Below the pieces are notes generated by a model. It saw nothing but the letters and a program-made list of their open reading frames with translations, did not search any database and had not been told where the DNA came from. The position numbers were made by a program, and so were the translations under genes. Shown here in pieces: positions 1-6,524 of a DNA stretch of 6,643 nt (position 1 is the stretch's first letter; each line of letters opens with the position of its first letter). The DNA is from an uncultured Alistipes sp. (GTDB lineage Bacteria > Bacteroidota > Bacteroidia > Bacteroidales > Rikenellaceae). The stretch is from assembly GCA_959604655.1 (NCBI GenBank), contig CAUHCL010000110.1, positions 1 to 6,643 of the forward strand, given 5' to 3'.

Positions 1-720
1 GTACACGGGCAGCGGCGTGCCGTGGCGGATATTGTTGATGAACAACGGAATGAGCTTTTCGGGGAATTGGTAAGGACCGTAGTTGTTCGAACAGTTCGTC
101 ACGATGGTGGGCATACCGTAGGTGTCATGGTATGCACGGACGAAATGGTCGCTCGATGCTTTCGACGCCGAATACGGACTGTGGGGATTGTATTTGGTCG
201 TCTCAAGGAAAAATTCCGTTCCGTAGGCATGATGGTGCTCCGAAGATGCCGCTGTGGTGAACGGAGATTCCAGCCCCTCGGGATTAGTCAATTCGAGGGC
301 TCCGTAAACTTCGTCGGTGGAAATGTGATAGAAGCGCTTGCCGTCGTACTTCTCGAGCATCGACTCCCAATACTCTTTTGCGGCCTGAAGCAATGCGAGC
401 GTACCCATTACGTTAGTACGCGCGAACGTAAACGGATCCTTTATCGATCGGTCGACATGACTCTCGGCCGCAAGGTGGATTATGCCGTCGATCTTGTGCT
501 CCTTTATGATTCGGCGCATTTGGTCGAGTTCGGCGATGTCTGCCTTGACGAAAGTGTAGTTGGGCTTGTCCTCGACGTCCTTAAGGTTGGCGAGGTTGCC
601 CGCATAAGTCAACTTGTCGAGATTGACGATGCGATAGTCGGGATATTTGTTGACGAACAGACGCACTACGTGGCTGCCGATAAATCCGGCTCCGCCGGTG
701 ATTAGTATGTTACGCTTCAT
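1..720 (-). CDS. rfbB: dTDP-glucose 4,6-dehydratase RmlB/RfbB (partial, C-terminus outside window)
   Basis: Second enzyme of dTDP-L-rhamnose synthesis: cytoplasmic NAD-dependent conversion of dTDP-glucose to dTDP-4-keto-6-deoxyglucose. The ATG is at 720-718 and 240 codons stay open to base 1; the family is about 350-380 residues, so roughly the last third is missing. Visible features are the Rossmann motif GGAGFIG at residues 9-15, the STDEVYG segment at 134-140 carrying the Thr-Asp-Glu of RmlB-type dehydratases (TDE, 135-137), and the catalytic YSASK (Tyr183, Lys187). The stretch between TDEVYG and YSASK is longer than in the E. coli enzyme, with EHHHAYGTEFFLETTKYNPH just before it, which is typical of Bacteroidota homologues. 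Its start overlaps the end of rfbD by 11 bp (ATGAAGCGTAA), so it is probably translationally coupled and last of the four rml genes. Truncation is only by the window edge. Identification is very secure. Confidence 0.97.
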   Translation of the reverse strand, partial: MKRNILITGGAGFIGSHVVRLFVNKYPDYRIVNLDKLTYAGNLANLKDVEDKPNYTFVKADIAELDQMRRIIKEHKIDGIIHLAAESHVDRSIKDPFTFARTNVMGTLALLQAAKEYWESMLEKYDGKRFYHISTDEVYGALELTNPEGLESPFTTAASSEHHHAYGTEFFLETTKYNPHSPYSASKASSDHFVRAYHDTYGMPTIVTNCSNNYGPYQFPEKLIPLFINNIRHGTPLPVY

Positions 721-1582
721 GGTCTTTCAGGTTTTTAATGCAGGTTTTGAGTGAATCGGTCCAATACGGAATGCGCAGGCCGAAAGTATTTTTGAACTTC
801 GTTTTGTCGAGCACCGAATATGACGGCCGCACGACCTTTGAGGGAAACTCGTCGGAATGGCATGGCTGTATGTCGCAATTGCGATGGTCGGCTATTTCTG
901 CTATCGCTTTCGTGAAATCGAACCATGAGCATACACCCTCGTTAGAATAATGGTAGATCCCTTCATTGCCTTTGAACCTGCGCGACTCAATAATGGAAAA
1001 GATCGCGTCGGCCAGATCCTGGGCATAGGTCGGTGTGCCGACCTGATCAAACACCACTTTGAGCTCGGGTTTGGCGGCGGTAAGATCGAGCATGGTCTTG
1101 ACGAAGTTTCTGCCGTATTCGGAGTAGAGCCAAGCGGTACGGAAAATCAAGGCTTTGCATCCCGAAGCGGCTATGGCTTGTTCCCCGTGAAGTTTCGTAA
1201 GACCATACACGCCTGTCGGTGTGCCTTTCTGATCCTCACGGCAGGGAATGTTGTACGGTTCCTTGCCGAAGACATAGTCGGTAGAGATATGGATCAATGT
1301 ACCGTCGTTGGCCCTGGCTGCCTCGGCGAGATTGCGCACGGCGGTGGCGTTGAGCAATTCGGCGAAATCCGCATCGTCTTCGGCTTTGTCGACGTTGGTG
1401 TAGGCGGCGCAGTTGACTATAACGTCGATGGCGCCATCCTTTACCGTCTTCATTACGGCTTCCGCATCCGTGATATCGAGTTCGGCGACGTCAGTGAAGA
1501 TGTATTCGTCATTAGAGTTTGCCGCCACTTTGCGGAGGCAGTTTCCGAGCTGGCCGTCAGCTCCCGTAACGAGTATGTTCAT
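710..1582 (-). CDS. rfbD: dTDP-4-dehydrorhamnose reductase RmlD/RfbD
   Basis: Final step of the rhamnose pathway: NAD(P)H-dependent reduction of dTDP-4-keto-L-rhamnose to dTDP-L-rhamnose in the cytoplasm. The 290-residue product is the normal family length (about 280-300). Residues 7-13 (GADGQLG) form the nucleotide-binding glycine motif. HISTDYVFGKE around 98-108 supplies the active-site Thr101 of the STDYVF signature, and YGLTK gives the catalytic Tyr126 and Lys130. The segment FRTAWLYSEYGRNFV at 147-161 and VGTPTYAQDLA at 181-191 are strongly RmlD-like. The ATG at 1582 overlaps the rfbC stop in an ATGA, and the 3' end overlaps rfbB by 11 bp, so it is embedded in one operon. No lesion is seen. 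Confidence 0.97.
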   Translation of the reverse strand: MNILVTGADGQLGNCLRKVAANSNDEYIFTDVAELDITDAEAVMKTVKDGAIDVIVNCAAYTNVDKAEDDADFAELLNATAVRNLAEAARANDGTLIHISTDYVFGKEPYNIPCREDQKGTPTGVYGLTKLHGEQAIAASGCKALIFRTAWLYSEYGRNFVKTMLDLTAAKPELKVVFDQVGTPTYAQDLADAIFSIIESRRFKGNEGIYHYSNEGVCSWFDFTKAIAEIADHRNCDIQPCHSDEFPSKVVRPSYSVLDKTKFKNTFGLRIPYWTDSLKTCIKNLKDHEA

Positions 1583-2154
1583 TCTGTATACAAATCTATG
1601 TTATAATCAAATGGCGAGTCGAACTCCTTTAGCAGCGGATGTTTTTTATCCTTGTCGGAAAGTATCGCTTCTTCGAAAGCAATGCCCCAGTCGATACCGA
1701 GCGATGGATCCGCGATAGAGATACCGCCGTCGGCCTGAGGCGCATAATAGTTGTCGCACTTGTACTGGAATACGGCGATGTCGGAGAGTACCGCGAAGCC
1801 ATGAGCGAAACCGCGCGGAACGAAGAATTGCAGATGGTTGTCCTCGGTAAGTTCTACGGCGACGTGCTTTCCGTAGGTCGGTGAACCTTTGCGTATGTCG
1901 ACGGCAACATCCAGCACAGAGCCTTTGACGCAGCGTACCAGTTTCGCCTGGGTGAAAGGCGGCAATTGAAAATGAAGTCCGCGCATTACGCCTTTCGTGG
2001 AGCACGACTCGTTGTCCTGTACGAAATCGACGGGACGGACCTTTTCGTCGAACTCCTTCATCGAATAGCTTTCGAAGAAGTATCCGCGCGAATCGGTGAA
2101 GATGCGCGGCTTGATGATGACTACGCCGTCTATATCGGTCTTGATTACATCCAT
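1579..2154 (-). CDS. rfbC: dTDP-4-dehydrorhamnose 3,5-epimerase RmlC/RfbC
   Basis: Third enzyme of the pathway: double epimerisation at C3 and C5 of dTDP-4-keto-6-deoxyglucose, giving the L-configured 4-keto-rhamnose. The cupin-fold protein has 191 residues, close to the usual 180-190. Aligned by eye with the Salmonella enzyme, the key residues are present: Arg58 and His61 in RGLHFQ (Salmonella Arg60/His63), Lys71 in the KLVRC strand, Tyr131 in FQYK (Tyr133), and Asp169 in LSDKD (Asp170, the partner of the catalytic His). FVPRGFAHGF at 111-120 is the conserved cupin strand. The start lies 3 bp downstream of the rfbA stop (TAAGCCATGG) with no recognisable Shine-Dalgarno sequence. The stop overlaps the rfbD start by 4 bp. 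It appears fully functional. Confidence 0.97.
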   Translation of the reverse strand: MDVIKTDIDGVVIIKPRIFTDSRGYFFESYSMKEFDEKVRPVDFVQDNESCSTKGVMRGLHFQLPPFTQAKLVRCVKGSVLDVAVDIRKGSPTYGKHVAVELTEDNHLQFFVPRGFAHGFAVLSDIAVFQYKCDNYYAPQADGGISIADPSLGIDWGIAFEEAILSDKDKKHPLLKEFDSPFDYNIDLYTE

Positions 2155-2157
2155 GGC

Positions 2158-3063
2158 TTAGTCGATATTGGGTGAATCGGTACGGTCGAGTTCTTCGATG
2201 ACTTTCAGCAGGTATTGCCCGTACTGGTTCTTGAGCATCGGGCGTGCGAGCTCGGTCATTTTATCCCTTGAAATCCAACCCTGTCGGTAGGCGATGCCTT
2301 CGAGGCAGGCGATCTTAAGACCCTGACGCTTTTCGAGTACCTCGACATAGATCGATGCCTCGGCAAGAGAATCATGGGTACCTGTATCGAGCCAAGCGAA
2401 TCCGCGGGGCAAGGTCTGCACCTTGAGATTCCCCTCCTTGAGGAACTCCTGGTTGACGGTCGTAATCTCTAATTCGCCGCGAGCGGATGGCTTTATGGTT
2501 TCAGATACCTTGACTACTTTATTCGGGTAGAAATACAAGCCGACCACTGCGTAGTTTGACTTGGGATGCTCGGGTTTTTCCTCGATGGAGAGACAGTTGC
2601 CGTCGTTGTCGAACTCTGCCACGCCATAGCGCTCGGGATCATTGACCCAATAGCCGAACACCGTGGCTTTGGACTCTTTTTCGGCGGCATCCACGGCTTG
2701 TTTCAGTACCTGTGAAAACCCTGCGCCATGGAAGATATTATCGCCCAAAACAAGACATACGGCATCGTCGCCGATAAAATCCTTGCCTATGAGAAAAGCC
2801 TGCGCAAGTCCGTCGGGCGACGGCTGTTCGGCGTAGGTGAAATGCACGCCGTAGTCGCTGCCGTCGCCGAGCAATCGCTTGAAGCCCGGCAGATCCTGAG
2901 GCGTGGAGATGATGAGGATATCCCTTATTCCCGCCAGCAGCAGCGTCGAAATCGGATAATAAACCATAGGCTTGTCGAACACAGGCAACAACTGCTTGCT
3001 GACACCCTTGGTGATAGGATACAACCTTGTGCCGGAGCCTCCGGCGAGAACAATTCCTTTCAT
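2158..3063 (-). CDS. rfbA: Glucose-1-phosphate thymidylyltransferase RmlA/RfbA
   Basis: First enzyme of the pathway: couples dTTP and alpha-D-glucose-1-phosphate to dTDP-glucose and pyrophosphate, and in the known family is feedback-inhibited by dTDP-rhamnose. The 301 residues match the typical 290-305. The nucleotidyltransferase signature LAGGSGTRLYP (residues 6-16) is followed by the KQLLP loop (23-27) and LGDNIF at 106-111, whose Asp binds the catalytic metal. Further family motifs are RYGV (145-148), EEKP (161-164) and LDTGTHDSL (225-233). The ATG gives the canonical MKGIVLAGG start and is preceded by a very AT-rich leader (TTTTTATAAATAA), without a clear ribosome binding site. It is the first gene of the tight rml block, set off from the upstream SDR gene by a 161-bp spacer that may hold a promoter. 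Confidence 0.98.
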   Translation of the reverse strand: MKGIVLAGGSGTRLYPITKGVSKQLLPVFDKPMVYYPISTLLLAGIRDILIISTPQDLPGFKRLLGDGSDYGVHFTYAEQPSPDGLAQAFLIGKDFIGDDAVCLVLGDNIFHGAGFSQVLKQAVDAAEKESKATVFGYWVNDPERYGVAEFDNDGNCLSIEEKPEHPKSNYAVVGLYFYPNKVVKVSETIKPSARGELEITTVNQEFLKEGNLKVQTLPRGFAWLDTGTHDSLAEASIYVEVLEKRQGLKIACLEGIAYRQGWISRDKMTELARPMLKNQYGQYLLKVIEELDRTDSPNID

Positions 3064-3224
3064 TTATTTATAAAAATATCTGTTGTATACTTTTGCCGTG
3101 CATTCATTAAGACACGCGTCATAACGGTTGGCAACAATGGTACGTACGATTAGGACATTTGAACTAAACGAGATGGTTCACAACAAGAAAATCGAGAGCT
3201 CCCAATGTGTAATTCTCTCTTTGT
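3064..3224. other. 161-bp spacer between the SDR gene and rfbA
   Basis: This is the only sizeable gap between the intact genes of the lower part of the locus. I see no ORF worth calling. No minus-strand Bacteroidota -7 box (TAnnTTTG) is visible: the plus-strand complement CAAAnnTA does not occur here. A TACTTTTG octamer does occur on the plus strand at 3088-3095, but no plus-strand gene follows it. A short GAGAG/CTCTC inverted pair lies close to the SDR stop, but it has only 5 bp of stem and a 16-nt loop, so I do not call a terminator. The spacer may carry an unrecognised promoter or mark the junction between the conserved rml block and the variable cassette. Confidence 0.5.
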
Positions 3225-4220
3225 TTATTCCGTTTTGAAAGTAATGTCGTCGGTACGAGGATGTACGAACTCGAATTCAAGGGTACGTGCCAAACCTTCG
3301 TCGAGCGTGTATGGTGCTTTGAACCCGCAAGAGTGGGCTTTGGTGGCATCGAATTCGGTAGTGGCGCAAAACTTCTTAACTCGCACCGAACTGATGGCCA
3401 ATTTCTTGCCTGTAAGTTTGGCTAGCAGATCGAAACAGTATCCTCCTGTCATCCCCATCCAGTAAGGGAAATGTGTGGCAGGGATATGTTTGCCGAGAAC
3501 CTTGCTGATATGCGCTACAAGTTGGTTCATGTTGTTGTCTGGCTTGTCGATATAGTTGAACACGTTATAACCCGTAGTCACATTGTCGATCATAAACTTG
3601 ACGAACGCCACGATGTTACCCACGTAAGCCATGGATTTCTTGTTTTCTCCTTTGCCAACCATCAGGAACTTACCCGATGATATCTGGCGCAGCAAATTGT
3701 AAACATTGCCGCGATTACGCTCACCGAAAATCACCGTGGGGCGGATGATGTTGATATTCCAGTCAGGATGAATTTCATACCACCGTTGCAACACCTCCTC
3801 TGCCTGCCATTTAGACTTTCCATAATGGTTGAACGGATCGGCCGGGTGTGTCTCATTCGGATTATGTTTGTTTAAACCGTAGATCGCGACTGACGAGAAA
3901 AACACGATGCGGCGGCAGCCGTTCTTTTCCATAGCACGTAGTGTTACTTCCATTCCCCCGACGTTGGTGTCGTAATATAGCGAGACTGGCGACACATCGT
4001 CGCGGTGCTGCGCCGCAAGGAGCACTACCACATCTGCTCCTGCAAGCTCGCGGTTCATCTGTTCCTGCTCGCGTACGTCGCCTATCGTGGTGATTTCGTT
4101 GAAGAAATGACTCGGCAGCAGGTCGATGTTCCTGCACTCATATTTCTCGGACTCCTCACTCAAAAGTCCCAGAAGCCTTGTGCCAACAAACCCGCTGGCA
4201 CCGATCATTGTTATCTTCAT
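3225..4220 (-). CDS. NAD-dependent epimerase/dehydratase (extended SDR), nucleotide-sugar enzyme
   Basis: A 331-residue extended short-chain dehydrogenase/reductase, expected to change a nucleotide-linked sugar in the cytoplasm as a 4-epimerase, 4-keto-reductase or dehydratase. The N-terminal GASGFVG (residues 7-13) is the Rossmann GxxGxxG motif. LLAAQH at 67-72 matches the conserved strand-4 region. FFSSVAIYG at 107-115 holds the catalytic Ser (Ser109/110), and HYGKSK gives Tyr133 and Lys137 of YxxxK. RPTVIFGERNRGNV (160-173) is the substrate-side RPxxxxG region. The exact sugar cannot be read from sequence; reductases acting on UDP-4-keto-6-deoxy-HexNAc are a reasonable comparison, by inference only. 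The ATG overlaps the upstream glycosyltransferase stop by 4 bp (ATGA), implying co-translation. GC is about 50%, between the rml genes and the glycosyltransferase region. No lesion is seen. Confidence 0.9.
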   Translation of the reverse strand: MKITMIGASGFVGTRLLGLLSEESEKYECRNIDLLPSHFFNEITTIGDVREQEQMNRELAGADVVVLLAAQHRDDVSPVSLYYDTNVGGMEVTLRAMEKNGCRRIVFFSSVAIYGLNKHNPNETHPADPFNHYGKSKWQAEEVLQRWYEIHPDWNINIIRPTVIFGERNRGNVYNLLRQISSGKFLMVGKGENKKSMAYVGNIVAFVKFMIDNVTTGYNVFNYIDKPDNNMNQLVAHISKVLGKHIPATHFPYWMGMTGGYCFDLLAKLTGKKLAISSVRVKKFCATTEFDATKAHSCGFKAPYTLDEGLARTLEFEFVHPRTDDITFKTE

Positions 4221-4999
4221 CTACTTCGGTAATTAAGTTTCTGTTTAATCTTTTTGTAAAAATAATAAGGCATAAAATAACCGCCAAGCATGAGCCATGA
4301 CGTAAGGCGATTGAATTTGAGAATGTCATGATAGACATTGAAATTATATTTCAACATTTCAAACTTGTTCGATGAAATGGATCCGGATCTTATTCTGTAC
4401 AATGCAAGTGGTTCCTTCAGACCATACGCTTTTCCGTGTTGCTTTATAATGTCAATCCACAGGCACCAGTCCTGACGTTTGCGAATGGATGGCATGTAAT
4501 GTTTGCCAATTTTTTTGCAGTCGTACATTGCCGTCAGACAACCAATCCCATTATCGCGAATAATCTTTGCGTAGGATAAAGAATCAAGACATTCTACGTA
4601 TCCGATAATCTCCCCTGTTTCATTGCAGGTATCATATGAAGTATACGATAAAGGGCAATCGTTTTCTTGCATAAACTTGATCTGTTTTTCAAGTTTGTAT
4701 GGATACCATCTGTCATCGCTGTCGCAAAATGCGATATAACGTCCTTTTGCTTCTTTAATAGAGTTATTTCTGGCCACGCCTGCGCCTGAATTTTTATCCA
4801 GCTTGAATAGCCGAATCCGATTGTCCTTATCGGCATATTGACAGATTCTCTCACGAGTATTGTCAGTGGAACAATCGTCGGTTATAAGCAGTTCCCATGT
4901 GCGATATGTCTGAGCTTGAATGGATTCGATTGTCTGTGCAATGTAATCTGCACAGTTATAAGATGGTGTGATGATAGACACCAGTCCGTTATCCGTCAT
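4217..4999 (-). CDS. Family 2 glycosyltransferase
   Basis: A 260-residue GT2 (GT-A fold) enzyme that would add one sugar to the growing repeat unit on its lipid carrier at the cytoplasmic side of the membrane. Residues 7-14 (VSIITPSY) and ITDDCSTDNT (39-48) form the nucleotide-binding start with Asp41/Asp42. NSGAGVARNNSI (70-81) is the usual conserved helix. FCDSDDRW (91-98) is the metal-binding DxD region. RKRQDWCLW (173-181) is the acceptor-side [E/Q]DxxLW-like motif with Asp177 as candidate base. The C-terminal third is aromatic and basic (GGYFMPYYFYKKIKQK) and could lie on the membrane, but no true transmembrane span is obvious. Donor and acceptor are not predictable. GC is near 38-40%. 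It is co-translated with the SDR through a 4-bp overlap, and no ribosome binding site is evident. Confidence 0.93.
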   Translation of the reverse strand: MTDNGLVSIITPSYNCADYIAQTIESIQAQTYRTWELLITDDCSTDNTRERICQYADKDNRIRLFKLDKNSGAGVARNNSIKEAKGRYIAFCDSDDRWYPYKLEKQIKFMQENDCPLSYTSYDTCNETGEIIGYVECLDSLSYAKIIRDNGIGCLTAMYDCKKIGKHYMPSIRKRQDWCLWIDIIKQHGKAYGLKEPLALYRIRSGSISSNKFEMLKYNFNVYHDILKFNRLTSWLMLGGYFMPYYFYKKIKQKLNYRSR

Positions 5000-5036
5000 T
5001 TTGATTCGAGGTTATAAAAAAGTGATGGATTGTTTT

Positions 5037-5055
5037 TCCAATTGTTAAAATTGGA
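5037..5055. repeat. Perfect 7-bp inverted repeat abutting the decayed gene's stop codon
   Basis: TCCAATT and AATTGGA flank a 5-nt loop (GTTAA on the plus strand), directly after the stop codon of the decayed gene and 37 bp before the GT2 start. In the minus-strand RNA the stem is followed by AAAAACA rather than a U-run, so it is not a classical intrinsic terminator. A plus-strand transcript would not have a U-run either. It may be a leftover 3' stem-loop of the decayed gene or chance in AT-rich DNA. Confidence 0.35.
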
Positions 5056-5567
5056 TCATTTCAAAGTCATAATGTATAAGCCACGTTTACCTGTTCGTGG
5101 AGAATCGAAGCAAACATATTTACCGTTGGCAAGGACACGTGGATGCAAGTCACAGGCTATATGGCAATGGAAATCTTTAGTCTGGAATTTTTTAGGAGAA
5201 TAAATGCTTGCAATCAAGCGACTGGTGTTACTTGTAATATCGACGACGAACAGTTTTGTCATTCTAAATTTATCTGGATGGGTGTCCGTCACAAAGGAGG
5301 TGCCGGTAATAAAACTTTGATGCCTGTCCGACATCTATCATATGGCACTCATATCAAAGAGTGAATTGCCGTTTTTTTCGTCTATATTGCATGATGCGAT
5401 AATCTAATCTAGACTCTTCCAAACATAATGTGATCCTGCGAAGGAAGCACAATCGATTTATCAGAGTCTAAATAGTAAACACACATATTACGGCATCTCT
5501 TCATATAGTTACCCTTATGAGGAATCGAATGTAAAGAAGCGTAACGCCTGTATTGAAAATTAATTTC
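5056..5567 (-). pseudogene. Remnant of a decayed gene, possibly a beta-propeller (TolB/PD40-like) protein
   Basis: Read on the minus strand, this stretch spells protein-like sequence in two frames, broken by lesions. From 5567 one frame gives YRRYASLHSIPHKGNY, KRCRNMCVYYLDSDK and VLPSQDH, ending at TAG 5409-5411. Around 5425-5435 the sense moves to a second frame, HYVWKSLD, stop TAG (5404-5406), IIASCNIDEKNGNSLFDM, then tandem TGA TAG (5335-5340). After these, 92 open codons from 5334 run to the TGA at 5056-5058. That last block contains ITGTSFVTDTHPDKFRMTKL, CHIACDLHPRVLANGKYVCF and a GKRGLYIM end. The HPR-xxx-GKYVCFDS...GLYIM pattern resembles the last blade of TolB/PD40 or oligogalacturonide-lyase-like propellers. 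This is a resemblance by eye, not a search result. About 170 residues are recoverable, so the 5' part seems lost. The 92-codon open end is unlikely to be a functional gene. Confidence 0.72.
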
Positions 5568-5707
5568 TCATTAAGCTCCTGCTGTCTGCATCCTTTATGA
5601 TAATTTTATATAAATGATCCATCGATATAATAAAAATAGTCAAGTTTGTTCTTTTTGAAATTGGACACTCGCAAATTTTTTTTACGGGCAACAATTTAGT
5701 CAAGTTT
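5568..5707. other. AT-rich non-coding stretch between decayed gene and frameshifted glycosyltransferase
   Basis: No convincing coding sequence was found on either strand. In-frame stops TAA and TGA on the minus strand (5568-5573) close the readable part of the decayed gene. The sequence is strongly AT-rich, with an A8 run in the minus strand and an 11-bp direct repeat (next entry). It probably represents eroded upstream sequence of the remnant, or a deletion junction where its 5' part was lost. No promoter or terminator could be supported. Confidence 0.5.
5637..5707. repeat. 11-bp direct repeat pair, 60 bp apart
   Basis: TAGTCAAGTTT occurs at 5637-5647 and again at 5697-5707 on the plus strand, the second copy ending directly at the glycosyltransferase stop codon. 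Flanking bases differ, so the repeat is exactly 11 bp, with 49 bp between the copies. It could be a footprint of a small duplication or a rearrangement, or chance in AT-rich DNA. Confidence 0.4.
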
Positions 5708-6522
5708 TTAACTGCTCCAGATTCCTTTCAGCATTGCAGTTAATGCCTTATAAAAAGTGTTTTTAGGTTTATATGCTTTCCTTTTTTTTACGGCATAAAG
5801 AAGACTCATAATGGTGGCGCCAAATTTCCCCCATCTTAATTTTTTTGTATAAAATCCCCAATCGTGAAAATATTCGTCGGAAAAGATATGATGTGCCCAT
5901 TGGGAATCCTGAAAAAGGAGGGTCCCTATAGTAATTGGTCTATACAATATCTTTAGTCCGCTTTTAAGACAATCATGTTGAAAAATTATTTCTTCACCCC
6001 CAGCTTTAGTCATGCCTGATCCGACCGTTTCATCAAATACAATACCGTTGTTTTGAATTGACTCAAGTTTAAAAGCAATTTGTACACTGCAGATTTTTAA
6101 TGCTGATAAATAATTAATCTCTATTGTATCATCCCAAAAATGTTTTTTTACATGATAATTCTCCGGCATTTTAAATCGGAATGCGAAAACGGAATATTCA
6201 GGATGAGTAATAAACGATTGTTTAATAATTTCCGGGTAATTGTCATTCAAATGTTCGTCGTCATCGCAAATAAGACATATTTTCCCGCGTGCATTCGAGA
6301 TTGCTTTATTACGTGATTTTGACAGTCCTCGTTCGGTGGTATTGATTATACGCGCCTCACATATTTCGCCATGATTATTAACGAATTGAAAACTTTGCTC
6401 TGAGTTTTCATCGCACTGATTACCAACACATCGCTTTGAATATTACTCCGCTGTATTATTTCTCTACCGTTCTGAAACATACAGGATATGAGAACTTCAA
6501 CTTTGGGACTACAAGCAGTCAT
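5708..6522 (-). pseudogene. Glycosyltransferase, GT2-like, interrupted by a frameshift
   Basis: The ATG at 6522-6520 opens a frame reading KVEVLISCMFQNGREIIQ, then NIQSDVLVI, which runs out at TAA 6346-6348 after 58 codons. The true continuation lies in another frame, open from 6442 to the TAA at 5708: QCDENSEQSFQ, then TTERGLSKSRNKAISNARGK, ICLICDDDEHLNDNYP (the metal-binding DDD), and later GGEEIIFQHDCLKSG, the GEE..F..D acceptor-side motif. The break is at 6418-6421. Relatives of this type, from memory, read VVINQCD here. Restoring 4 bp (AATC to AATCAATC) gives VLVINQCD and an uninterrupted 272-residue protein. The ATG follows the upstream gene's stop by 2 bp, suggesting an operon. The rest of the gene shows no stops, so the lesion is recent, a sequencing error, or a reversible slip. 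The TTG at 6250 is internal, not a real start. GC is near 35%. Confidence 0.85.
6418..6421 (-). other. Inferred 4-bp deletion site causing the glycosyltransferase frameshift
   Basis: The minus strand reads GTTGGTAATCAGTGCGATG. The upstream frame needs V-I and the downstream frame needs Q-C-D here, with one residue (Asn in relatives, from memory) missing between them. A tandem AATCAATC that lost one copy by slippage explains both the 4-nt deficit and the frame change. The exact ancestral bases are inferred. Confidence 0.6.
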
Positions 6523-6524
6523 TA

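Noticed and set aside
22..1606. Long plus-strand open frames (22-705, 950-1606) opposite rfbB and rfbD
   Set aside because: They are antisense shadows of GC-rich genes, and their translations show no domain-like composition. The minus-strand genes carry complete catalytic motifs.
3088..3095. TACTTTTG on the plus strand as a Bacteroidota promoter -7 box
   Set aside because: No matching TTTG-type -33 element lies at the usual distance upstream and no plus-strand gene follows. A single octamer match is weak.
3180..3224. GAGAG...CTCTC inverted pair after the SDR stop as an intrinsic terminator
   Set aside because: Only 5 bp of stem with a 16-nt loop and a poor U-tract; a stable terminator is not supported.
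5056..5334. 92-codon minus-strand frame as a real small gene
   Set aside because: Its ATG follows tandem in-frame stops, and protein-like sequence continues upstream of them, so it is the tail of a broken gene.
5143..5364. 73-codon plus-strand open frame opposite the decayed gene
   Set aside because: The minus strand over the same bases reads as family-like protein, and the plus-strand product has no recognisable features or start signals.
6346..6522. Programmed ribosomal frameshifting as the explanation for the split glycosyltransferase
   Set aside because: There is no slippery heptamer at the switch point, and a residue appears to be missing, which fits a 4-bp deletion better.
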